From NCBI GenBank assembly GCA_007121975.1, contig SKJO01000175.1:1-35313 (forward strand): 35,313 bases of DNA, given 5' to 3'. This DNA comes from Nitriliruptoraceae bacterium (GTDB lineage: Bacteria > Actinomycetota > Nitriliruptoria > Nitriliruptorales > Nitriliruptoraceae). Made by a program: the position numbers and the translations under genes. Positions 26,216 through 35,313 of the stretch are shown one piece after another. Each line of letters begins with the position of its first letter. Within the stretch, counting starts at the first letter, position 1. The notes below the pieces were generated by a model that was not told the origin of the DNA, ran no database searches, and was given only the letters and a program-made list of their open reading frames with translations.

Positions 26216-28444
26216 TCAGCCCGGCCGTGCCATGACCGAGGCCACCGGCCGCAGGTCGAGCCAGGTCTGGCGTCGGGGGCGGTGCACGTGATCCTCGGAG
26301 AGGTCGGGCAGGTAGGCGAGGTCGGTGAACTGCACCCGGCCTCCCTTCAGCCCGATCATCGCGCTGCCCGGTGCGCCCTCGTTGGCGTGCTCCACGAGGT
26401 AGTCGATGCACCGCGCGGCCAGCCGGGTGGCCTGGATCCGGTCGAAGGGGCTGGGCGAACCACCCTGCTGCACGTGACCGAGGATGGCGTCGCGCACGTC
26501 GAACAGGTCCCCGGCCTCCTTCTCGAACAGCGCATGGATGAAGTCGGTGGTGTAGACCCGGTCCGCCCCCTCCCCCCGGATCACCAGGCCGAGGCGCTTG
26601 CCGGCGGCGAAGCCGGTGCGCAGCGCAGCGACGTCCGTGGCGAGGTCCTCGAGGGTGATCCCCTCCTCGGGCAGGTAGACCCGTTCCGCCCCCGTGGCCA
26701 ACCCTCCCATCAGCGCGAGGTAGCCGCAGTCGCGACCCATCACCTCGACCACGAAGCACCGGTGGGAGGCCACCGCCGACTGCTTGATCTTGTCGACATC
26801 GTTGACGATGCTGTTGAGCGCGGTGTCGGCCCCCACCGACAGCTCGGAGCCGGGCACGTCGTTGTTGATCGACGCGGGCAGGCACACGATCGGCAGGTCG
26901 AGCCCGTCGTGCTCGTGGCGTGCGGCGTGCACCGCGTAGGCCGCGTGGTACCCGGTCCAGCCGCCGATCATCAGCATGCCGTCGATGTCGTGTTCCCGCA
27001 CCTGCTCGGCGATCGCCCCCAACTGCTCGCGGTCGGGTACCAGCCGGGCGGTGGCCAGCTCCGCCCCACCCTGTGCCACCCAGCCGGTGACGTCCATCCA
27101 GTCCAGCTCCCGGACCTCGCCGCGAGCCAGGCCACGGAAGCCGTTGGTCACGGCCAGCATGGTGTTGCCCTGGTCCATGCCCAGGCGCACCGCAGCGCGC
27201 ACGGCGGTGTTCATCCCCGGTGCCGGTCCGCCGCCATGCAGCACCGCCAAGCGCAGCGGCCGCCGCCCGGCCGCCGGTGGACGCGGGGTGGCCCGCACCA
27301 GGGTGCGGAAGATGTCCCACGACTCGGTGAAGCTGCCCCCCCGCATCTGCATCGCACGGTCGTAGTCGCCGCCGTCGATCGCCTCCGCGACCGCCTGGGT
27401 CTCCTCGACGTTGCCCATCAGCGGCGAGCTGACCACCCGGTTCTCGCGGATACCGATGAGCTGGGGCTCGTCCTCCGGACCGGAGCGCAGCAGCGTCTCG
27501 ACGGCCTCGTGGCCGAGCAGGGTGGACAGGGTGCGGTCGAAGGCGCTGGGGGATCCACCCCGCTGCACATGGCCGAGGATCGTGATGCGGGTGTCCTCGC
27601 CGAGCTCGGCCTCGAGCACGTTCTTGATCCGATCCGCGGTGATCGGCTCACCGTCGGTGTCGGCGGCGCCCTCGGCCACCACCACCATGTTCTGGCGCCG
27701 ACCCTTGCCACGTCCGGCCGTGAGCGCGTCGCACATGTCGCGCTCCCAGACCCCGGCCTCGGCGGGTCGCTCGGGGATCAGCACCCAGTTGGCCCCGGCG
27801 GCGATCGCCGACATCAGGGCCAGGTACCCGCAACGTCGGCCCATGACCTCCACGACGAAGCTGCGCTGGTGGCTGGCTGCGGTGCTGTGCAGCGCATCCA
27901 TCGCCTCGATGATGCGGTGCAGGGCGGTGTCGGTCCCGATCGTCATGTCCGTGCCGAACATGTCGTTGTCGATCGAACCCACCAACCCGACCAGCCACAG
28001 CGTCGGATGCCGCTCGGCCGCTTCGGGATCGAGCTCGCCGGCCTCGACGAGTTCGGCGATGAGCTCGGGCCACTCCTGGCGGAAGGCGTTGGCGCCGGTC
28101 AGGCTGCCATCTCCGCCGATCACGACCAGCGCGTCGATCCCGCGCTCGACGAGGTGCCGGGCGGCGACCCGACGGCCCTCACGGGTCCGGAAGCGCTGGC
28201 ACCGCGCCGAGCCGATCACGGTGCCACCGAGCTGGAGGATGCCGCCGACGTCGTCGCTGTCGAAGGCCACGAGATGGTCGCCCCCGTCGACCAGTCCCTG
28301 GTAGCCCTCGTACACGGCGTGGATCGGCAGCTGGTGGTGCAGCGCCGTGCGCACCACGGCGCGCACGGCCGCGTTCATCCCTGAGGCGTCACCGCCGCTG
28401 GTGAGCACGGCGAGACTGGAGGGCCTCCTCCTCGGATCCGTCAC
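26216..28444 (-). CDS. Tandem-fused 6-phosphofructokinase (two PFK domains in one chain)
   Basis: N half: LTSGGDASGMNAAVRAVV, VVIGGDGSLTGA, VGSIDNDMFGTDMTIGTDTA, ILGHVQRGGSPSAFDR. C half: LHGGGPAPGMNTAVRAAV, MIGGWTGYHAA, PASINNDVPGSELSVGADTALN, ILGHVQQGGSPSPFDR. GTG start at 28444 preceded by AAAGG. Confidence 0.9.
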   Translation of the reverse strand: MTDPRRRPSSLAVLTSGGDASGMNAAVRAVVRTALHHQLPIHAVYEGYQGLVDGGDHLVAFDSDDVGGILQLGGTVIGSARCQRFRTREGRRVAARHLVERGIDALVVIGGDGSLTGANAFRQEWPELIAELVEAGELDPEAAERHPTLWLVGLVGSIDNDMFGTDMTIGTDTALHRIIEAMDALHSTAASHQRSFVVEVMGRRCGYLALMSAIAAGANWVLIPERPAEAGVWERDMCDALTAGRGKGRRQNMVVVAEGAADTDGEPITADRIKNVLEAELGEDTRITILGHVQRGGSPSAFDRTLSTLLGHEAVETLLRSGPEDEPQLIGIRENRVVSSPLMGNVEETQAVAEAIDGGDYDRAMQMRGGSFTESWDIFRTLVRATPRPPAAGRRPLRLAVLHGGGPAPGMNTAVRAAVRLGMDQGNTMLAVTNGFRGLARGEVRELDWMDVTGWVAQGGAELATARLVPDREQLGAIAEQVREHDIDGMLMIGGWTGYHAAYAVHAARHEHDGLDLPIVCLPASINNDVPGSELSVGADTALNSIVNDVDKIKQSAVASHRCFVVEVMGRDCGYLALMGGLATGAERVYLPEEGITLEDLATDVAALRTGFAAGKRLGLVIRGEGADRVYTTDFIHALFEKEAGDLFDVRDAILGHVQQGGSPSPFDRIQATRLAARCIDYLVEHANEGAPGSAMIGLKGGRVQFTDLAYLPDLSEDHVHRPRRQTWLDLRPVASVMARPG

Positions 28445-28591
28445 CACAGCACCTTTCGCCGCATCGGATGGGTGATTGCTGGAGGGTGCAGCACTCCCCC
28501 CGGTCTCCTGGCACGCTAGCGGTCCCGTTGGTCGGCGGATGACCGCTTCACCACCGTCCGAACCCGGCCCGGACCCTCGAGGAGGTCGCGG

Positions 28592-29089
28592 ATGCAAGCG
28601 CTGGTCGTGCACGCCTCAGACCGTGGCAGTACCACCGAGCTCGCCGGATGGATCGGCGATGCCTTCGCCGAGCGCGGCATCGAGGTCGAGGTCCGCGCCT
28701 GCGAGCAGGTCACGGAGCTCGCGGAGGTGCAGGCGGTCGTGGTCGCCGGCGCCCTGTACCTCGGCCGCTGGCACCCCGAGGCGCGCCGGTTCGTCAAGCG
28801 GTTCGCCGAGCCACTGCGCCGCCGCATGGTGTGGCTGTGCAGCACCGGCCCGCTCGACCACTCGGCCACGCAGCAGGAGCTGCCGGCCGTCAGTGACGTC
28901 ACCCGCGCGCTGCAGCGCAGCCGGGCCCGCGGCCACCGGACCTTCGGGGGCAAGCTCGACGCGGACGCGACCGGGCTGCTCGCGTCCCAGGTGGCCGCCC
29001 AGTCGGCCGGCGACTACCGCGACCGCGCGCAGGTCACCGCCTGGGCGCAGCACCTGGCCGACACCCTGGTCGCCGAAGCCCAGGGCTGA
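28592..29089 (+). CDS. Flavodoxin-domain protein (HemG-like)
   Basis: MQALVVHASDRGSTTELAGWIGDAFAERGIEVEVRACEQVTELAEVQAVVVAGALYLGRWHPEARRFVKRF. Confidence 0.85.
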   Translation: MQALVVHASDRGSTTELAGWIGDAFAERGIEVEVRACEQVTELAEVQAVVVAGALYLGRWHPEARRFVKRFAEPLRRRMVWLCSTGPLDHSATQQELPAVSDVTRALQRSRARGHRTFGGKLDADATGLLASQVAAQSAGDYRDRAQVTAWAQHLADTLVAEAQG

Positions 29090-29101
29090 GCACCGCGGGG
29101 G

Positions 29102-29175
29102 TGGGCCCGGCGGGGCTCGAACCCGCAACCCACGGATTATGAGTCCGCTGCTCTCACCAATTGAGCTACGGGCCC
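29102..29175 (-). tRNA. tRNA with CAU anticodon (elongator Met or lysidine-type Ile2)
   Basis: GGGCCCG TA GCTC AATTGGTGA GAGC A GCGGA CTCATAA TCCGT GGGTT GCGGG TTCGAGC CCCGC CGGGCCC A; 7-bp acceptor, D, anticodon and T stems all pair; CCA not encoded. Confidence 0.95.
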
Positions 29176-29341
29176 GGGAGAAACCTGCTCTCATCGGGGT
29201 TTTCGTGTGCTGACCCGGTCATTGGGCAGACCGAACAGCACGGCGACACGCGTGAATCCTACCGCTCAGGGACCCCAGGCCCTCACGCCGGTTCGGCGAC
29301 GGGTTCGCGGTCGACGTGCGGGTGGGAGGTGAAGCCGATGC

Positions 29342-30616
29342 TCACGACCTCGAGCCGCCCGGAGGTGGCGGTGGGGGGTCGCTGCTGGAAGCCGGCGGCG
29401 GCGCGGGTGGCGCGGGTGGCGGCGGTGCCGGCTGGGATCCGGAAGCCTGGGACGGATCCCCCGAGCCCTGCGGCTGCTGCATCGACTGCGCGGCCTGCGA
29501 CAGCAGGCCCCCGACCATCCCGCCGACCCCGCCGCGCCCCGGACGCAGCCCTGAGCGGCCGCCCAGACCACCGAACCCGGGGGTGTTGGCGGCACCCGGG
29601 GCGCTGGGAGCACCCGGGGTGCCGTCGCCGATCGCGGCCGGGGGCACATCGACCTGGTCGAGCGGGTCGACGTCGGGGCTGGCCTGCTGCGCCTGGCCGA
29701 CCAGCTCCCGGAACTTGTCCGAGACCGACTGCAGGCGGCGGTCCCATTCGGCGTTGACCTCGACACCCTCGATCGCCTGGTGGTAGGTGACCAGGATGTA
29801 GACCATCGCGAACGGCTCGAACACCGCCCGCACGAGCAGCGAGGAGAGCAGCACGAGGCCGACGACCAGCACCACGACCAGCAGGCCCTCGGCGTTGGCC
29901 AGCAGGAACGCACCCGGGATCGCGACCAGCAGCAGAACCACCAGGAAGATGGCGCGGCCCAGCAGCCAGATGCGCACGGCCGCGCCAAGCACCGGCTTGT
30001 AGGCCTGCGCGTACAGGATGAGTCCGTGCCGCGCGCTGCGCCACACGTTGCGCTCGCCGCGGACCAGCGTGAGCGACAGGATCGCCTCATCGACATAGCT
30101 CATGGAGCGGTTGACGATCGCGGCCGCCCATCGCGCCACCTGCGAGGCCCCGCCGCCCAGGGGCAAGACATCGACCAGTCGCACGAAGCGGCGGGTGATC
30201 CGCTTGACGACCCCGTCGATCAGCCGGTCGAGCGCGAACAGGATGCTGACGTCGCGGAACAGTTCCTTGACCAGCCCCCGGCCGTACTCGACCTGGCCCT
30301 TGCCCTCAGGCACCTGCCCGCGCGTGAGTAGTTCGGTCACGACCGCGATGTGCGCCCCCTGGACCAGGTAGAGCACGTAGCGGCGGGCGAAGCCCAGTAC
30401 CGCAGCCGGTGCGGCGATCGCGATCACGAAGAACACGATCGCGAGCAGTTCGACCCGGTCGGCGAAGAACACCGCCAGGCCGCCGAACACCCCGAGCCAG
30501 AGCACCACCGCGAGGAAGAACGCGCCGTACACCAGCGCGTTGAGCAGCAGGAAGGGCATCGTGCGGCGGGTCAACCCCACCGCGGTCGAGAACGGCTTGA
30601 CATCCGCAGTGGTCAT
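29342..30616 (-). CDS. Multi-TM membrane protein with long Gly/Pro-rich C-terminal tail
   Basis: GGGAGGATC RBS before ATG 30616; several TM segments; tail ...PPPPAPPAPPPASSSDPPPPPPGGSRS. Confidence 0.75.
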   Translation of the reverse strand: MTTADVKPFSTAVGLTRRTMPFLLLNALVYGAFFLAVVLWLGVFGGLAVFFADRVELLAIVFFVIAIAAPAAVLGFARRYVLYLVQGAHIAVVTELLTRGQVPEGKGQVEYGRGLVKELFRDVSILFALDRLIDGVVKRITRRFVRLVDVLPLGGGASQVARWAAAIVNRSMSYVDEAILSLTLVRGERNVWRSARHGLILYAQAYKPVLGAAVRIWLLGRAIFLVVLLLVAIPGAFLLANAEGLLVVVLVVGLVLLSSLLVRAVFEPFAMVYILVTYHQAIEGVEVNAEWDRRLQSVSDKFRELVGQAQQASPDVDPLDQVDVPPAAIGDGTPGAPSAPGAANTPGFGGLGGRSGLRPGRGGVGGMVGGLLSQAAQSMQQPQGSGDPSQASGSQPAPPPPAPPAPPPASSSDPPPPPPGGSRS

Positions 30617-30708
30617 GATCCTCCCGGGGAGCGCTGGCACCGGCCGCACAGGGCAGCAGGTAGCCGCCGGGAAGTCAAGATTCGTCCTCCGGAGACCGAC
30701 GAGGTCGC

Positions 30709-31683
30709 TCAGCCCGACGAGTGACCGGGGAAGACCTTGGCCGAGGGATCGATGTGCACCGCCGCGTTGTTCACCGCCGTGGCCGCCTCCCCGTACCCGA
30801 CCGAGATCAGCCGGACCTTGCCGGGATACTCGGTGATGTCCCCCGCCGCGAAGACCCCGGGGACGTTGGTCTGCATGCGGGTGTCGACGAGGATGTGGCG
30901 CTTGTCGAGTTCGATGCCCCACTCCCGCAGCGGCCCGAGGTCGCTGGTGAAGCCGAGTGCCGCGACCACCGCCTGCACCTCGATGCGTCGGTCCTGCTGG
31001 TCGCGGTTGTCGAAGATGGTGGCGGCCTGGATCTCGCCGTCACCGTGCAGGTGGCGGACCTCGTAGGGGGTGAGGACCTCGACCGAGGAGGCGTGCAGCT
31101 TGCTGACCGAGTCCTCGTGGGCCCGGAAGCGGTCACGGCGGTGGATCAGGGTGATCGAACGGGCGATCTCCTCGAGGTTGAGCGCCCAGTCCACCGCGCT
31201 GTCGCCCCCACCCACGATCAGCACGTCGAGGTCGCGCATGACCTCGAGCTCGCGCACGAAGTAGACCAGGCCCCGGCCCTCGTAGGATGCGCCGTCGGGC
31301 AGGGGACGTGGCGTGAAGTTGCCGATGCCGCCGGTGATCAGCACCGCCCGGGTGGCGATGTGCGTCCCACGGTGGGTGGTGATCGTGAACCCGCCCTGAC
31401 CGTCGGGCTCCAGGGTCTCGGCCCGGTGACCGAGCAGCATCACCGGGTCGTAGGGCGCCGCCTGCTCCAGGCACCGGTCGATGAGCTCCTGGCCCTTGAC
31501 CGCCGGGAAGCCGGCGACGTCGTAGATCAGCTTCTCCGGGTACAGCGCCGTGACCTGGCCACCCGCCTCGGTCAGCGAGTCGATCAGGGCCGTCTTCAGC
31601 CCCCGGAACCCGGCGTAGTAGGCGGCGTACAACCCTGCCGGGCCGGCTCCGACGATCGCGAGGTCGATCTCCACCTGCTCCAC
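30709..31683 (-). CDS. Thioredoxin-reductase-type ferredoxin-NADP(+) reductase
   Basis: VEQVEIDLAIVGAGPAGLYAAYYAGFRGLKTALIDSLTEAGGQVTALYPEKLIYDVAGFP...VLIVGGGDSAVDWALNLEEIA...GVFAAGDITEYPGKVRLISVGYGEAATAVNNA; lacks the CxxC of true TrxR. Confidence 0.92.
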   Translation of the reverse strand: MEQVEIDLAIVGAGPAGLYAAYYAGFRGLKTALIDSLTEAGGQVTALYPEKLIYDVAGFPAVKGQELIDRCLEQAAPYDPVMLLGHRAETLEPDGQGGFTITTHRGTHIATRAVLITGGIGNFTPRPLPDGASYEGRGLVYFVRELEVMRDLDVLIVGGGDSAVDWALNLEEIARSITLIHRRDRFRAHEDSVSKLHASSVEVLTPYEVRHLHGDGEIQAATIFDNRDQQDRRIEVQAVVAALGFTSDLGPLREWGIELDKRHILVDTRMQTNVPGVFAAGDITEYPGKVRLISVGYGEAATAVNNAAVHIDPSAKVFPGHSSG

Positions 31684-31773
31684 GCTGTCCCCTTCAGGCA
31701 CGCAGTGACGTTGCGATCACGAACCGTACTCAGCCCGGGCCCCGAGTCGGGAACCGAGCGCAGCCCGCCGCCG

Positions 31774-33406
31774 CTAGGGGCAGCTGACCGTGGACGGCGG
31801 GACCCCCAACGGCGTGGGATCGATCCCCTCCAGGGTCCGGATCGCGCAGCCGTCGACCTCGGCGACCAGGGCGAGGATGAGCTCGTCCATCAGCACCCGC
31901 GCCGCCCACCGCCCTCCGCCCGGGTCGTTGGCCAGCACCGCGAGGTGGAAGCGGGGCTCGTCGCCCTCGAGGACCGCCCCGCTGAGCGCGGTGACGTCGC
32001 GCAGCGTGCCGGTCTTGCCCACGAAGCGTCCCACGGCCACCGTGCCGCGCATGCGCTCGCTGAGCGTGCCGCTCTCCCCCATCACGGCCATCAGCGAACG
32101 CCAGGTGTCGGCATGCCGGCCGGCAAGCATCGCCCGGTCGAGCTCCACCAGGAGTCGGGGGGTGACCCGGTCGTCGCGCGACAGCCCCGAGCCGTCCGCG
32201 AACCGGGTGCCGCGGTGGTCGACGCCGAGGTGGTCGAGTACCTGACGCACCCCACGTTCCCCGCGTGGCCAGGAGCCTTCGCCCGTACGCAGCCGGCCCA
32301 CGACCAGGAACAACTGATCGGAGAGGTGGTTGTCGCTGCGCTGGACCGCGAAGCGCAGCACCTCGCGCATCGGGGGACTCTCGACGGTGACCAGCCGTCC
32401 CACCCGGGGGGCGGTCGGCTCGCCGACGCGGGGCTCGCCCTCGACGACCACCCCGCGCTCCTCGAGCACCCGCACGAGCTCGCGCACCGTGTGCAGGGCG
32501 GGATCGGGCACCAGCTGCACCCGCACGTCGGGGACGGCCGGAGCGGGCTGCTGCGCCTCGTCCTGCGCCGCTGCCTCCCCCTGTTCGTCGTCCTCGTCCT
32601 CGGGCTCGGGCAGGGTGATCAGGGTCTCGAGCCCGGCGTCCACGGTCAGCCCGGAGGTGTAGCGGGCATCGAGATCGTGGAAGTAGTTGTCCTGCCAGCC
32701 CTCGGCCCGGGCGTCGCCCACGAAGCCGGAGACATCGGCCACGACGTCGCCGGCGATCACCGAGACCCCGGCGGCGACGAGCGCGTCCGCGAGGTCCTCC
32801 AGCGGGGTACGTGGCCGGGAGGGGTAGATCCAGCGGGCGTACTCGTCGGTGACCAGGGTCGGATCGCCCGCACCCACGACCACGACCTCACCCGCGAGCA
32901 CGCCGTCGGGCCCGACCGGAGCGGTGGTCTCGAGGTGGGTGCGCAGCCGTCCGTCGGGACCCAGGGTGACCAGCACCGCCGCCGCGGTCAGCAGCTTCTG
33001 CGTCGAGGCGGGCATCACCGGCGTGTCGGCGTCGCTGCCGACCACCTCGCGGCCGTACTCGTCGGTCACGAGCACCGCCACGGTGCCCTCCGAGAACTGC
33101 GCGGCGGCCCCCACCAGCGGGGACAGCCAGGCGATCAGCGCGTCGCGGCTCGCGGGGGGCGCTGGTGGCGGTGGCGGCTGCGGTGGCGGAACGGTCGCCA
33201 GCGTCGGGGTGTCGCTCGCCTCGGACGCGGTCTCGGTCGGCTCGGACGGGGTGGCGGCCACACCTGCGCTGGCGTCGGGTTCGGACTCGGCCGGCACGGG
33301 CGGCGTCGGCGCGGGGACCGCCGTGTCCGATCCATCGACTCCGCTGCAGCCGAGCAGCAGGGCCAGCGCCACCCCCACGACGACGAGGCGGCGGGTAGCC
33401 CGCGGC

Positions 33407-33426
<20 letters not shown>
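31774..33426 (-). CDS. D-Ala-D-Ala carboxypeptidase / PBP4 (peptidase S13), putative lipoprotein
   Basis: LLLGCSG lipobox; PASTQKLLTAAAVLVTLG (SxxK); RSDNHLSDQL (SxN); VGKTGTL (KTG). Confidence 0.9.
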
Positions 33427-34549
<1,123 letters not shown>

Positions 34550-34617
34550 GATGTCCGGTCTCGAGGTTGCTGACAGCTGCGGGCCGGGGCGGGACAGGCA
34601 GCGGACGGCGGGCGCTC

Positions 34618-35313
34618 TCAACGCTCCAAAGCCGCGATCGCTGCGTCGAGCGTAGCCACCGGCAGCAGACGCATGGTGCCGGGGTCGAAGTCGTCGAGCT
34701 CAGCGTGCTGCTCGGCGGGGAACAGCAGCACGTCGGCGCCCCGGTCCCGGGCGGCCGCGGCCTTGGCCGGCAACCCGCCGATCGGGCCGACGCTGCCATC
34801 CCCGCGGATCGATCCGGTGCCGGCCACGTGCCGCCCCCGGGCGAGATCCACCTCGGCCGCGTCGGCGTAGGTCACCAGCGCCACCATCAAGCCATGGGAC
34901 CGGCCCAGTGCCAGCTTGCGCAGCCAGCGCACCGGCGGGAGACGGTCCAGCGGTCCGCCGATCGCCGCGGTCAGGTCCCCGGGGGCGACCTCGATGACCA
35001 TGAGCGTCTCGTAGGGCAGCGCGCCGCCCGACACGACCTGGGGGGCGCCGCCGTCAGCCGTCACGAAGCTGGTGCGATCCGTAGCGAGCGAGACCGCCCG
35101 GTCGAGGTCCGCACGCCGCTGCAGCGCAACGCCGTTGAGCTCGGTCACGACGGCCGGATCCGGCAGACCGGCGATCAGGGCCCCACTCACCTCGACCACG
35201 ATCCCCAGCGGCACATCGATGCCGGCCGCCTGCAGTCCGATCGCGACGGCGACCGGCTCGTTGACCGAGGGCCGGCTCGCCAGCGTGCCCGTGCGCAGAT
35301 CCTGCGCGGGATC
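34618..35313 (-). CDS. Partial (runs off window end): PDZ/Lon-like S16 protease-domain protein (YlbL-like)
   Basis: Open to the window edge; KLALGRSHGLMVALVTYADAAEVDLARGRHVAGTGSIRGDGSVGPIGGLPAKAAAARDRGADVLLFPAEQ. Confidence 0.8.
   Translation of the reverse strand, partial: DPAQDLRTGTLASRPSVNEPVAVAIGLQAAGIDVPLGIVVEVSGALIAGLPDPAVVTELNGVALQRRADLDRAVSLATDRTSFVTADGGAPQVVSGGALPYETLMVIEVAPGDLTAAIGGPLDRLPPVRWLRKLALGRSHGLMVALVTYADAAEVDLARGRHVAGTGSIRGDGSVGPIGGLPAKAAAARDRGADVLLFPAEQHAELDDFDPGTMRLLPVATLDAAIAALER

Noticed and set aside
26282-28384. 700-aa plus-strand ORF
   Set aside because: Antisense shadow of the tandem PFK; His/Gln/Arg-rich composition with no recognisable domain.

Overview
High-GC actinobacterial-type chromosomal window. 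Its centrepiece is a minus-strand ethanolamine-utilization bacterial microcompartment (BMC) operon, about 25.1 to 15.1 kb, transcribed eutN-eutA-eutB-eutC-eutL-aldehyde dehydrogenase(eutE-like)-BMC-H-eutQ-eutT-eutJ-BMC-T-small protein. Immediately downstream, on the same strand, is a signal-peptide/Ig-like membrane protein. The most notable signals are: (i) a short EutQ/EutT-type N-terminal motif that recurs in four neighbouring proteins, including a stand-alone 86-aa protein and the cytoplasmic tail of the membrane protein, suggesting a possible envelope link for the compartment; (ii) the only BMC-H gene sits in a longer ORF that starts 1 nt after the dehydrogenase stop and has a second internal RBS and ATG, suggesting long and short shell isoforms; (iii) an aldehyde dehydrogenase with its encapsulation-peptide-like helix at the C-terminus. 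No phosphotransacylase, alcohol dehydrogenase, EutH or canonical Eut regulator was recognised in the window. Flanks carry a partial SNF2-like helicase, a MarP-like protease, a PAQR/hemolysin III protein, two paralogous MASE-like/PAS/GGDEF/EAL proteins, F420-type oxidoreductases, an SLC13 permease with a CNB-containing histidine kinase and a stand-alone receiver, a tandem-fused phosphofructokinase, a CAU-anticodon tRNA, a TrxR-type ferredoxin reductase, a D-Ala-D-Ala carboxypeptidase, a primary-type sigma factor and a partial Lon-like S16 protein. A non-coding segment at 2.2-2.6 kb contains two families of tandem, hairpin-forming repeats. All calls come from reading the sequence and from memory of protein families; no searches were run.
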